This document shows positions 1 through 7,822 of a DNA stretch of 64,000 bases, in pieces. Source of the stretch: Mucilaginibacter pineti (GTDB lineage Bacteria > Bacteroidota > Bacteroidia > Sphingobacteriales > Sphingobacteriaceae); contig NZ_FNAI01000011.1 in the NCBI RefSeq assembly GCF_900101875.1, positions 124,001 to 188,000 of the forward strand, in the 5' to 3' direction. Position 1 is the first letter of the stretch, and the number at the start of each line of letters is the position of its first letter. The notes under the pieces were generated by a model, which was not told where the DNA came from, searched no databases, and was given only the letters and a program-made list of their open reading frames with translations. The translations under genes were made by a program, and so were the position numbers.

Positions 1-571
1 CACCGGCGGCGGTGTTACGCCCAGGAACAGCCAGGGCATTCCCTGGTGTGCATCCTATATTCATTCCAATGGCGATCTGACCGTTGACCTGCGCAGTAAC
101 CTCGCATCAGAATCCCGTGCCAAGCTGGTTTATGAGCACCTGATGAAATTTACCGATGACCCGTATGTCAAAGAATCGCTGTCATTTTTAATGACCCGTG
201 AGGTAGCCCATTATAAAATGTTCGAAGCCGCGCTGAATGACATCCAGCCTAATTTTCCACCGGGAGTTTTGGCATCTGATCCACGCTTCACCCAACAGTA
301 TTTCAATATGTCTAATGGTGCGACCGTTCGCGGGCCCTGGAACGAGGGCGAAATGCCGGCTATGGGTAAGCAATGGAATTATATCGCTGACCCGGTAGCT
401 TACGTCAAAGAAACGCAGGGTATCACCCAAAATGATGAGGCCTTAAATCAGGAATTGGAAGAAACCCAAAAGCTGGATCAGCAAATGAGCGTAGTACGGA
501 GTACGGAAGTGAAAAACAGCGAACCAGCAGGCATTGCCCAGTGGAGTACTTACGAGATAACAGAAGAATAG
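1..571 (+). CDS. Manganese catalase, C-terminal part (cut by window start)
   Basis: The frame is open from base 2 and enters the window inside the protein, so the start lies upstream. About 189 residues are visible. The segments NSQGIPW, NGDLTVDLRSNLA and ESRAKLVYEHL followed by FLMTREVAHYKMF are typical of the non-haem dimanganese catalase four-helix bundle; the Glu and His of REVAH are a metal-ligand pair in this family. The enzyme disproportionates hydrogen peroxide, normally in the cytoplasm. The Q- and E-rich tail after about residue 150 is ordinary for these proteins. An ATG at 143 is internal and is not the real start. It heads a run of stress genes (small basic-motif protein, alcohol dehydrogenase) on the same strand. 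Confident in the family. Confidence 0.93.
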   Translation, partial: TGGGVTPRNSQGIPWCASYIHSNGDLTVDLRSNLASESRAKLVYEHLMKFTDDPYVKESLSFLMTREVAHYKMFEAALNDIQPNFPPGVLASDPRFTQQYFNMSNGATVRGPWNEGEMPAMGKQWNYIADPVAYVKETQGITQNDEALNQELEETQKLDQQMSVVRSTEVKNSEPAGIAQWSTYEITEE

Positions 572-581
572 AATATTAAAC

Positions 582-743
582 ATGGACGAACATTTGTTCC
601 TCAAAGGTCAGCGTGTGATTTCGCCGGAAGGCGGAGGCGAAGTTACCGATGCGATAGGCGATAATATTGAAGTAAAGCTGGACAACGGGCAAACTAAATT
701 TTTCCCTTCAGGCGATTTGACCGATGATAACGATGCCGGCTAA
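582..743 (+). CDS. Small conserved 53-residue protein, paralogue of 52566..52727
   Basis: Starts 10 bases after the catalase stop and encodes 53 residues. The core FLKGQRVISPEGGGEVTDAIGD, then a run of beta-strand-like residues (IEVKLDNGQTKFFP), looks like a small SH3-like or KOW-like barrel, but I do not recognise a named family. A second copy at 52566 aligns along its whole length without gaps (FLKGQRVITPSGEGEVVDAIGD), which shows that this short frame is a real gene. Its position directly behind catalase, and the second copy beside DUF3175/DUF1810/DUF4142 genes, ties it to the stress set. Function unknown. Confidence 0.72.
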   Translation: MDEHLFLKGQRVISPEGGGEVTDAIGDNIEVKLDNGQTKFFPSGDLTDDNDAG

Positions 744-758
744 AAAATAAACATACTT

Positions 759-1898
759 ATGTTAGCAATGAGTTACCGCGGGCCTTACCGGGTTCGCACA
801 GTTGATAAACCCATGCCGGAGGTCCTGCATCCCGAGGATGCCATCGTCCGGGTGACCCGCAGTTGCATCTGCGGTTCTGACCTGCACCTGTACCACGGTA
901 TGGTGCCCGACACCCGCGTCGGTTCGACCTTTGGCCATGAATTTACGGGCATCGTCGAAGAGGTTGGTCCGCTGGTGCAAAAACTAAAGGTGGGCGACCA
1001 GGTACTGGTGCCATTTAATGTCGCCTGCGGCAAATGTAATTTCTGCAAGCAGGGCCTTTATGGCAACTGCCATGAATCCAATCCGATGGCTACCGCCGTC
1101 GGCGGCATCTTTGGCTACTCCCATACCGCAGGAGGATATGACGGCGGCCAGGCGGAATATGTACGTGTACCCTATGCCGACGTTGGCCCGACCATTATTC
1201 CGCCGGAAATGGATCCGGATGATGCCGTACTATTGACCGATGTCGTGCCGACCGGTTACCAGGCCGCGGAGATGGGCGGTATCAAGGAAGGCGATACCGT
1301 CATTGTGTTTGGCGCCGGGCCTATCGGCATCATGGCGGCACGCTGCGCTTGGTTCTTCGGAGCAGCCAGGGTCATCATTATCGATCATATCGACTACCGG
1401 CTGGCGTTTGCCAAAAACTATGCGAAATGCGAAGCCTATAACTTTAAGGAAATGGCCGACCCGGTAGTTTTTTTAAAGAAAACGACCGATTGGTATGGTG
1501 CCGATGTCTGTATCGACTGTGTGGGCTGCGAAGCCGAAGGCAATACCCTGCAAACGTTCAGCGGCCGCGTAATGCTGATGCAGGCCGGCTCCGCCACCGC
1601 ACTGCAATGGGCGATCAATTCTGTAAAAAAAGGCGGCATCGTATCGGTAGTTGGTGTTTACGGACCCCCATATAATTTTGTGCCGATCGGCAATGTTCTA
1701 AATAAGGGGATTACTATCCGGGCTAACCAATCGGCGCCAAAACGGTTAATGCTCAAACTAATCGATCACGTTCTGTCCGGCAGACTCGACCCAAAAGGTT
1801 TGATCACCCACCGGGTGCCATTGAAAGAGGTTCCCGATGCCTACCGGCTGTTCTCTTCTAAATTAGACAATTGTATTAAAACCGTTCTGATCCCATGA
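759..1898 (+). CDS. Zinc-dependent alcohol dehydrogenase, medium-chain family
   Basis: 379 residues, the usual length for the family. Catalytic zinc ligands are visible as Cys38 (CICGSDLH), His60 and Glu61 (GHEFTG). The structural zinc site is Cys90, Cys93, Cys96 and Cys104 (CGKCNFCKQGLYGNC). The Rossmann glycine motif GAGPIG lies near residue 185 and the following VIIIDH suggests NAD(H). The long central part with CVGCEAEG resembles the glutathione-independent formaldehyde dehydrogenase-like branch, so aldehyde or formaldehyde oxidation is possible; the substrate cannot be read from the sequence. Its stop overlaps the next start (ATGA), so it is probably translationally coupled to 1895..2377. 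Confidence 0.9.
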   Translation: MLAMSYRGPYRVRTVDKPMPEVLHPEDAIVRVTRSCICGSDLHLYHGMVPDTRVGSTFGHEFTGIVEEVGPLVQKLKVGDQVLVPFNVACGKCNFCKQGLYGNCHESNPMATAVGGIFGYSHTAGGYDGGQAEYVRVPYADVGPTIIPPEMDPDDAVLLTDVVPTGYQAAEMGGIKEGDTVIVFGAGPIGIMAARCAWFFGAARVIIIDHIDYRLAFAKNYAKCEAYNFKEMADPVVFLKKTTDWYGADVCIDCVGCEAEGNTLQTFSGRVMLMQAGSATALQWAINSVKKGGIVSVVGVYGPPYNFVPIGNVLNKGITIRANQSAPKRLMLKLIDHVLSGRLDPKGLITHRVPLKEVPDAYRLFSSKLDNCIKTVLIP

Positions 1899-2377
1899 AA
1901 CCAACAAACGAAGACTATAAAAACATACCCGGCTGGGGCATAGATGCCGACCCAGAGAACGAGCCGACCTATCCCATTAAAAACTACACCGGCGATGATC
2001 ATAACCGGATCCATTACGAGCGTTCACCGCAACAGCCGCTAACGGTCGAGATATTATTGTCCACCGAACGTCCCGGCCCGACCGCGGTTTTCGGCACCTC
2101 GGTACCGCCTACCGGTTTAAGCGGCACCATCCGGCGTTATGCCTTTAGAAACAGTGAGGATCGTTACCGGCATTGGATACCGCTTATTCTGGCTGACCGT
2201 ATAAATGTATTTGAAGGCCTGATCGACGATATCAGAACCGGTCATTTGCCGAACCTGTTCAAAGAACGCGGACTTGGCATGGAATGGAAGCACAACCGTA
2301 TAGCAGTTTTGACGAAAGTAGCTTTTGCGGCACTTGCCGGTGCAGCACTGATGATTTCTGTAAAAAGAAAAAAATGA
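1895..2377 (+). CDS. Hypothetical protein with C-terminal membrane anchor
   Basis: 160 residues, overlapping the dehydrogenase stop by four bases. The N-terminal 130 residues are polar, with PGWGID, NYTGDDHNRIHYERSP and STERPGPTAVFGTS segments. The last 23 residues form a hydrophobic helix (VLTKVAFAALAGAALMIS) followed by KRKK, the layout of a tail-anchored inner-membrane protein with the bulk in the cytoplasm. I do not recognise the family. The operon position suggests a partner of the dehydrogenase, for example in membrane recruitment; that is inference only. Confidence 0.78.
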   Translation: MKPTNEDYKNIPGWGIDADPENEPTYPIKNYTGDDHNRIHYERSPQQPLTVEILLSTERPGPTAVFGTSVPPTGLSGTIRRYAFRNSEDRYRHWIPLILADRINVFEGLIDDIRTGHLPNLFKERGLGMEWKHNRIAVLTKVAFAALAGAALMISVKRKK

Positions 2378-2407
2378 TCTAATTCAACAACGTCAGCGAA
2401 TTGCCTT

Positions 2408-3820
2408 ATGAAAAAGGAACTGCAAAATTTAAAGATTGCCCGCTTTGCATTGAATGCTCGCTATGATGACATCGGCGAAGATAATATAGACCAGTTAAAA
2501 CGCCATTTGCTGGATGCACTGGGCTCATTGGTCCATGCTAGTGCCAAACCGGCCATTCACAAATTACTAAAGCAATTGCAGGTGATGGGCGAAGGCGGCA
2601 GCTGCAAAGTGCCGTTGATCGAAAGCCTGCCTTATGACAGGGCGGCGCAGCTTTTTACGGCATTGATCCGCTACCCGGATTTCATGGATAATTTTATGGG
2701 CAAGGAAGCGACCTGCCATCCCAGCGACAATATTGGCCCTTTGCTGGCGGCGGCGCAGTTCCGGCCGACATCCGGCAAGGAGTTCTTAACTGCGATGGCC
2801 GTTGCGTACCAAATCGAATGCCGCTTGGTTCTGGAGATTCCGGTGATGAAGGAGGGTATTGATCATACGTTGCTGCTCGGTTATTCCATGACCGCGGGTA
2901 TTGCCCGCCTGTTAGGCATGACCGAAGAACATACTGCACATGCTTTGGGTATCACCGGTACATCGATCAGCCCGATGGTGACCAGCCGGGCTTCTTATAC
3001 TTATGAATGGAAAGGCTTTGCTTCCTCGATGGATGCGCTGGATTGTGTGAATATCTGTTTCCTGGCCCGGGAAGGCCTGACAGGCCCGGTCGCTATTTTC
3101 GAAGGCCCGAAAGGCTTTGACGATGTCTTCGGCATGAAGCTGGACTATGACTGGGACCAGGAAACTTTCGAGCTGATCCCGCGCTGCGTGCTGAAGAAAT
3201 ATAATGTGGAAGTGCATAGCCAGGCAACACTGGAAGCTATAGACGAACTACAAAAAGCAAACCTGATTGACCCGGACGAAATTGACAAGGTGGAACTAAC
3301 CACTTTTTTGACTGCCTATCATATCATTGGCTCGGGCGCCTATGGGGACCGCCAGATTGTAGAAACCAAGGAACAGGCCGATCACAGCTTGTTTTACGCG
3401 GCAGCGGTGTTGTTGCTGGACGGCGAGATCTACCCGGAACAATATGAACCGGAGCGGATCAAAAGCACCGACGTGCAGAAACTGCTCAAAAAAATTAAGG
3501 TAAGCACGGGTTTCCCGCTGCATGAGCCACTGGTAGTAGCCGGCATGCTTGATCCTTATACGCTCGCCTACCCGAATAAAATGAAAACAAAAGTAAAGAT
3601 CAGTCTTAAGGGTGGTCAAACCCTTACGCGAGAGCAGGAAGATTATCATGGATTTTTTACTCGGCCCTTTTCCTGGGAAGAGGTGATCGGAAAGTTCTTG
3701 CGTTTAAGCGCAGGTGTCCTGAGCAGTGAAGCGCAGGATGAACTCATCGTCACGGTACGGAATCTTGACAATTTAAATGATATGAGGATGTTCATAAACA
3801 TGTTGGGGGGAATAAAGTAA
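2408..3820 (+). CDS. MmgE/PrpD family protein (2-methylcitrate dehydratase-like)
   Basis: 470 residues, matching the usual length of about 450 to 480. Family segments are present: LKRHLLDALGSLVHAS near the N-terminus, AVAYQIECRL, the helix HTLLLGYSMTAGIARLLGM, LGITGTSISPM, and RCVLKKYNVEVHSQATLEA in the middle. The family includes PrpD, which dehydrates 2-methylcitrate, but many members have other substrates and there are no prpB or prpC neighbours, so the specific reaction is open. It lies 30 bases after the membrane-anchored gene and is probably in the same transcription unit as the dehydrogenase. Confidence 0.88.
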   Translation: MKKELQNLKIARFALNARYDDIGEDNIDQLKRHLLDALGSLVHASAKPAIHKLLKQLQVMGEGGSCKVPLIESLPYDRAAQLFTALIRYPDFMDNFMGKEATCHPSDNIGPLLAAAQFRPTSGKEFLTAMAVAYQIECRLVLEIPVMKEGIDHTLLLGYSMTAGIARLLGMTEEHTAHALGITGTSISPMVTSRASYTYEWKGFASSMDALDCVNICFLAREGLTGPVAIFEGPKGFDDVFGMKLDYDWDQETFELIPRCVLKKYNVEVHSQATLEAIDELQKANLIDPDEIDKVELTTFLTAYHIIGSGAYGDRQIVETKEQADHSLFYAAAVLLLDGEIYPEQYEPERIKSTDVQKLLKKIKVSTGFPLHEPLVVAGMLDPYTLAYPNKMKTKVKISLKGGQTLTREQEDYHGFFTRPFSWEEVIGKFLRLSAGVLSSEAQDELIVTVRNLDNLNDMRMFINMLGGIK

Positions 3821-3918
3821 CAGATCATTAACTCCCAAGATGAAATCAGTTGAGCAGTGACATTGCAAAGGCTATTGAACTGAACATTGAGGTATAGTAT
3901 TTTAGTACCTAATTGTGA

Positions 3919-4359
3919 TCAGGGCCTAGTTGATAGGTGCCGCCTTGTCAGCCCGTCGACCTGATTGATCTCATAGAATGAACGAAAATAGTTAAGTAGG
4001 CCTGCGGGTCGCGGATGCACCCGCTCAACTCCGAAGATATCGTCAAGTTGTAAAAAACCAGCCAACGTTTCGTTCAGGTGCAGATCCGGCGAACGGAAAC
4101 CCATTGTCCAATCTGGAAAGTTACGTTCTGTGCAATTGCCAGTGTTTAGTAGCAAGATGTTGCGGTGACGATCATCAGTTGATATTTGGGCATACATATC
4201 TCGTACGGCTGTCTCCTGTCCTTCGAGCAACTGGATAAATCGCCCCTCCATTCGATCCAAAAACCGTCCTTCCATGTACAATAGCAGACCAGTGATGGCT
4301 TGTTTACTGTTTTTTTGACGCGACTGCTTTAGTAGTAAAGTCAATTTTTCTTCGGTCAT
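3919..4359 (-). CDS. BLUF-domain blue-light sensor, N-terminus disrupted
   Basis: BLUF proteins bind FAD and signal through a Tyr/Gln pair. NSKQAITGLLLY, FIQLLEG (the conserved Gln) and RNFPDWTMGF identify the family. From the first ATG (4359) the protein is 146 residues and lacks the first beta strand. The missing strand is encoded just upstream in frame (IYTSKANSF, with the key Tyr at 4383..4381) but is separated from any start by TGA at 4395..4393. A two-base loss from an AT repeat near 4385 would explain this and restore a start at 4399 (MLSRYIYTSKAN). MEGRF occurs twice in a row around 4246 to 4275, an eight-residue insertion. Either an indel artefact or a damaged photoreceptor. Confidence 0.75.
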   Translation of the reverse strand: MTEEKLTLLLKQSRQKNSKQAITGLLLYMEGRFLDRMEGRFIQLLEGQETAVRDMYAQISTDDRHRNILLLNTGNCTERNFPDWTMGFRSPDLHLNETLAGFLQLDDIFGVERVHPRPAGLLNYFRSFYEINQVDGLTRRHLSTRP

Positions 4360-4460
4360 AAACGAATTAGCTTTACTGGTATAGATATCGGCTCAGCATG
4401 ATTCATATGCATACTACAATCACGAAACTTGAAGGTTTTTCTTAATTACATATTACGGCA

Positions 4461-4520
4461 TTAACTACGCATAATAACGGGTTAACTACCTGTTTTGTAA
4501 GACTACGAAAACCACCTGTG
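4461..4520 (+). promoter_or_regulatory. Paired TACG/TACCTG motif, site A
   Basis: TTAACTACGCAT starts at 4461 and TTAACTACCTGTTTT at 4482; their TAC cores are 21 bp apart. A further ACTACG follows at 4502. The cluster lies 40 to 100 bp upstream of the DUF4136 lipoprotein gene. The same pair recurs at six other intergenic sites in the first 19 kb. Confidence 0.55.
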
Positions 4521-4560
4521 CTTTATGCGCTGTTGTTCTTGATATTTAACAACATTAACC

Positions 4561-5217
4561 ATGAAAGTAAAAATAAAAGCTCATTTATTGCTTTTGGTCG
4601 GTATGGTAACCGCATGCGGCACTACCACCATGATCACCGGCTCTTGGCGTAAGGACCATGCCACGGCCAACGGATATCATAATATTTTTGTTGCGGCTAT
4701 GACCGGCAACATCCCGGTAAAGCAGGCGGTTGAGAAGGGTCTGCAGCAGCAGCTCAGCACCAAAGGCCTGACCGTCGAAAAAAGCGTTGACGTGTTCCCG
4801 CCCAGCTTCAGTACGCAGGCCGGTGCCAAACGCGGACTCATATTGGGCCAGATACAGCAAACCGGTGCTGATGGTATCCTGACAATAGCATTGCTGCGCC
4901 AGGAAACGGAAAGCCGTTATGTTCCCGGCGGCGGTTATTATAACCCGAGCCTACGCTTTGGCTATTACCACCGTTTTTGGACCTATTACAGCAACTGGTA
5001 TCCGTCCATTTACGCATCGGGATATTATGATCAGCAAAAGGTTTATTATCTGGAAACGAATCTTTATGATGCGAAGACAGAAGAATTGATCTGGGCCGCG
5101 CAGTCCAAAACCTATGATCCTACCAATCTTGACAGTTTCCTCAAAGGTTATATTAAGTCAATCGAAGCACAGATGATTAAAGACGGATTGATAAGTGCCA
5201 ATCAAAAAACACAATAA
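4561..5217 (+). CDS. DUF4136-like lipoprotein
   Basis: 218 residues with a type II signal peptide: MKVKIKAHLLLLVGMVTAC, with the lipobox Cys at residue 19. The mature part starts with a strand-rich region (GSWRKDHATANGYHNIFVAAM) and ends with YYLETNLYDAKTEELIWAAQSKTYDP, the signature ending of DUF4136-type domains. There is a Tyr- and Gly-rich insert (about residues 120 to 155). It is predicted to sit on the outer membrane facing the periplasm. Role unknown; such proteins often accompany envelope-stress genes. It has the shared motif site A upstream and overlaps the next small gene by one base. Confidence 0.82.
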   Translation: MKVKIKAHLLLLVGMVTACGTTTMITGSWRKDHATANGYHNIFVAAMTGNIPVKQAVEKGLQQQLSTKGLTVEKSVDVFPPSFSTQAGAKRGLILGQIQQTGADGILTIALLRQETESRYVPGGGYYNPSLRFGYYHRFWTYYSNWYPSIYASGYYDQQKVYYLETNLYDAKTEELIWAAQSKTYDPTNLDSFLKGYIKSIEAQMIKDGLISANQKTQ

Positions 5218-5498
5218 TGGAAATCATCGAAAATCAATCCACGCCTTTTTGGCTGCTACACGATCCCAGGGGCCGGCGGCTGTTCGTAAGTTTATTAAAG
5301 TTAGAACCAGCGGCATTAACCGGTACCCGGTTTCAGTTTCTGCGTAACCATCCGCTGATAAGGGACGAAATGGAATGCCCGTCTTTGCCGCGGACCAAAG
5401 CTTTTGAAGTATCAGGCCGAGGAAAGTTCGAGCGGCACGCTGTACTGGAATTCTTAAAATGTCTGCTGCGCAAAAAAACCGCCCCGAAGGGCGATTAA
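5217..5498 (+). CDS. Hypothetical protein, 93 residues
   Basis: The ATG shares its A with the stop of the preceding lipoprotein gene (TAATG), so it is likely translated by coupling. The sequence is basic and has no signal peptide or membrane helix; notable parts are TPFWLLHDPRGRRLFVSLLKLEP and a Lys/Arg-rich end. I do not recognise a family. An antisense frame of similar length exists across the same bases, but the coupling to the upstream gene favours this strand. Confidence 0.45.
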   Translation: MEIIENQSTPFWLLHDPRGRRLFVSLLKLEPAALTGTRFQFLRNHPLIRDEMECPSLPRTKAFEVSGRGKFERHAVLEFLKCLLRKKTAPKGD

Positions 5499-5541
5499 AC
5501 ATAAAACAAAACTTAAAAAACTTGTGTTGATGGCATTAGGC

Positions 5542-5814
5542 TTAATGCTGACCACCTTTTCGGCCGATCTCGGCCATGTGTTCCTTGTCCTTGCTCACCG
5601 CTTTTCCGGCTTTACTGGCGATCTCACGCTGCTGATCATCGTCCATAGAGGCAAAGCCGTGATTGGAGCTGTTGTTGTCATCCGACTGATCCTGACTTTC
5701 CTGGTCATTCCTGCCCCGGTTTTGCAAGCTGCCTTCCTGTTGATTACCGCGGTTTTGTAATCCTTGTTTTTTTTTCTTCGTTGCGGTTTTGCTGTTTCGT
5801 TGTAATAATGTCAA
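5542..5814 (-). CDS. KGG-motif stress protein (GsiB/con-10-like)
   Basis: 90 residues. The C-terminal half, NHGFASMDDDQQREIASKAGKA with EHMAEIGRKGGQH, carries the KGG repeat found in general-stress and desiccation proteins such as Bacillus GsiB. The N-terminal half is Gln/Asn/Arg-rich and looks disordered, with a poly-Lys run. It is transcribed divergently from the DUF892 gene at 6013, and the intergenic region between them holds motif site B, so both could be controlled together. Function of KGG proteins: hydrophilic protectants, mechanism not settled. Confidence 0.75.
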   Translation of the reverse strand: MTLLQRNSKTATKKKKQGLQNRGNQQEGSLQNRGRNDQESQDQSDDNNSSNHGFASMDDDQQREIASKAGKAVSKDKEHMAEIGRKGGQH

Positions 5815-5878
5815 GTTCTAATGGTAAATAAATTAATTATAGGAATAACAGGCACGACAGAAACGAAGTTTGAAGAAA

Positions 5879-5960
5879 GACTACGCATTTTTATGTGCTT
5901 AACTACCTGATTTCTTACAGTAGCGTTAACCACGTATTTTACCCGCTATTTCAGGTATTT
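5879..5960 (+). promoter_or_regulatory. Paired TACG/TACCTG motif, site B (divergent promoters)
   Basis: GACTACGCAT at 5879, TTAACTACCTGATTT at 5899 and TTAACCACGTATTTT at 5926 on the + strand, plus an inverted ATACCTGAAAT at 5948 to 5958. The first two TAC cores are 22 bp apart. The site lies between the divergent KGG and DUF892 genes. Confidence 0.55.
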
Positions 5961-6012
5961 CTCCAAAAAACCGGCAGGCTATGCAACTGTTTCTATCTTA
6001 AATAACAACAAC

Positions 6013-6576
6013 ATGGAAACAACAATTCAAACCGATTCAAAATTGAAAGAATTTTTTGTCGACCAGTTGGAAGATTTATACTGGGCCGAACAAAAATTGG
6101 TGAAGACTCTACCGAAAATGCAGGAAGCAGCCACTTCGCAGCAATTGAAAGACGCATTTGCCAATCACTGTGCGCAAACCAAAGAACACGTTAGCCGCCT
6201 GGAACAAGTGTTTGGCCTGGTTGGCGAGGAGGTGGACAGCACCAAATGCCCGGCGATGGCCGGCATCGTGAGCGAAGGCAAAGACATTATCGATGATACC
6301 GATGAAGGCAGCGCACAGCGCGATGTGGGTTTGATCTTTGCCAGCCAAAAGGCCGAACATTATGAGATTGCCACCTATGGCGGTATGGTCACCCTGGCTA
6401 AGACACTAGGCTATCAGGAAGCAGCCGATATCCTCGCGCAAACCTTAACCGAGGAAAAAGAAGCTGACGAGCTGCTGACACAGATTGCGGAGAACGATAT
6501 CAATTACCAGGCAAGCACAGAGCAAAAGGCAACAGGCGGCTTGTTTTCTTGGCCAGCTAAACATCTTATACAATAG
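6013..6576 (+). CDS. Ferritin-like DUF892 (YciE/YciF) protein
   Basis: 187 residues. The N-terminal part LKEFFVDQLEDLYWAEQKLVKTLPKM is the hallmark of the DUF892 family, followed by a four-helix ferritin-like bundle with Glu/His residues on successive helices (HCAQTKEHVSRLEQVF, QKAEHYEIATYG, TLTEEKEADELL). YciE/YciF proteins are stress-induced and bind metal in related structures; the enzymatic role is unclear. A clear Rho-independent terminator follows directly, so it is probably monocistronic. Motif site B lies 50 to 130 bp upstream. Confidence 0.92.
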   Translation: METTIQTDSKLKEFFVDQLEDLYWAEQKLVKTLPKMQEAATSQQLKDAFANHCAQTKEHVSRLEQVFGLVGEEVDSTKCPAMAGIVSEGKDIIDDTDEGSAQRDVGLIFASQKAEHYEIATYGGMVTLAKTLGYQEAADILAQTLTEEKEADELLTQIAENDINYQASTEQKATGGLFSWPAKHLIQ

Positions 6577-6577
6577 T

Positions 6578-6602
6578 AAAGCGGCCCTTCCGCGGCCGCT
6601 TT
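6578..6602 (+). terminator. Rho-independent terminator after DUF892 gene
   Basis: Perfect 9-bp stem AAAGCGGCC/GGCCGCTTT with a 7-base loop, just after the DUF892 stop. The T-rich stretch after it is short. Confidence 0.75.
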
Positions 6603-6617
6603 ATTTATACTGACCCT

Positions 6618-7616
6618 ATGAAAAATGAAAATAAATTCAGCCGACGACGCATGATCGGTGGTCTCGGTAAAGGTTTGGCGGCGTTTGCGGTTTCGCCGGC
6701 ATTCAGCGCCGGAAGCAGGCCCCTAACCCTTGCTGCAACAGCACTGGAAGACCCCACTACCAAATATCCCAAGCCGCCTTTTAAGCAACAGGTACAGCCC
6801 TGGCCGGCGCTGGCAAGCAAGATGGACCCGAAACCAGATCACGGCGAAAAGAGCTATAAAGGTTCTGGCCGTCTGGCAGGACGTAAGGCGCTGATCACCG
6901 GTGGTGATTCGGGAATGGGCCGCGCCGCCGCCATTGCCTTTGCACGTGAAGGTGCGGATGTGACCATCAATTATCTGCCGGCAGAAGAAGCCGACGCGCA
7001 GGAAGTTATCCAACTGATCAAGGCCGCGGGCCGCAAAGCAGCCGCTATCCCCGGCGATCTGCGTGACGAAAATTTTTGCAAAAAACTGGTGGATGACGCC
7101 GCGCGGCAATTAGGCGGGCTGGACATCCTGGTCAGCAACGCGGCGCGGCAGCAAATTCACAAATCGCTGGAAGAACTGACTACCGAACAGTTCGACTGGA
7201 CGATCAAGACCAATATTTATGCGCCGTTCTGGCTGATCCGGTCAGCGCTGCCTTATCTGAAACTCGGCTCCGCAATTGTGGCTACTGCTTCGGTGCAGGC
7301 CTACGACCCGTCAGAAGACCTCGTTGATTATGCGCTGACCAAAGCGGCGGCGATGAACCTTGTCAAATCACTGGCAAAGCAATTAGGGCCGAAAGGGATC
7401 CGTGTCAACGGCGTGGCCCCCGGGCCGATCTGGACACCGCTGCAGGTAGCCGAAGGCGGCTCGACACCAGACAAGAGCTTTGGAAAAAAAACGCCGATGG
7501 GCAGACCCGGTCAGCCAGCCGAACTGGCACCGATCTATGTACAACTGGCGGCAAACGAAGGCAGCTATGCTACCGGCCAGATCTATGGCGCATCGGGCGG
7601 TGACGGGCAACCTTAA
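6618..7616 (+). CDS. Short-chain dehydrogenase, YghA-like, with twin-arginine signal
   Basis: 332 residues. It starts with a Tat-type leader (SRRRMIGG at residues 8 to 15, then a hydrophobic stretch to about 30), so it is probably exported folded to the periplasm. After a proline-rich linker, the SDR domain shows TGGDSGMG (94 to 101), Ser225 (TASVQAY), Tyr238 and Lys242 (YALTK) and the PGPIWTPLQ segment typical of E. coli YghA. All catalytic residues are present. YghA-like enzymes are NADP(H) oxidoreductases of wide specificity; export of such a cofactor-dependent enzyme is unusual but known for Tat substrates. Paralogues lie at 15097 and 50857, both without the Tat leader. Confidence 0.9.
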   Translation: MKNENKFSRRRMIGGLGKGLAAFAVSPAFSAGSRPLTLAATALEDPTTKYPKPPFKQQVQPWPALASKMDPKPDHGEKSYKGSGRLAGRKALITGGDSGMGRAAAIAFAREGADVTINYLPAEEADAQEVIQLIKAAGRKAAAIPGDLRDENFCKKLVDDAARQLGGLDILVSNAARQQIHKSLEELTTEQFDWTIKTNIYAPFWLIRSALPYLKLGSAIVATASVQAYDPSEDLVDYALTKAAAMNLVKSLAKQLGPKGIRVNGVAPGPIWTPLQVAEGGSTPDKSFGKKTPMGRPGQPAELAPIYVQLAANEGSYATGQIYGASGGDGQP

Positions 7617-7639
7617 TCAATCAATTTAAATAACAGAAC

Positions 7640-7822
7640 ATGGAAGAAAAAGGAAACCAAGCCGGGCCAAGTAGCGCTAATCCGGAAACACAGCAGGGCT
7701 TAAAAGAGACCCAACTGCCAGGAGAAACAATTGTGAAAGGTGCACGCAACGAAGATCAGCTGGATCAGATGCGAGAGAATGCGCAGCAAGAAGACGGAAC
7801 GAAGGATGACCGAAATACCTAA
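7640..7822 (+). CDS. Small hydrophilic protein, 60 residues
   Basis: MEEKGNQAGPSSANPETQQG at the start, then an acidic Gln/Asn-rich chain with no hydrophobic core, predicted disordered. It lies 23 bases after the Tat-SDR gene and overlaps the P450 start by 17 bases, which supports real translation and coupling. No family recognised; similar short disordered proteins (14774) occur beside another SDR copy. Confidence 0.55.
   Translation: MEEKGNQAGPSSANPETQQGLKETQLPGETIVKGARNEDQLDQMRENAQQEDGTKDDRNT

Noticed and set aside
5224..5502. 92-residue minus-strand frame opposite 5217..5498
   Set aside because: The plus-strand frame is coupled to the lipoprotein stop; the antisense frame is taken as a shadow.
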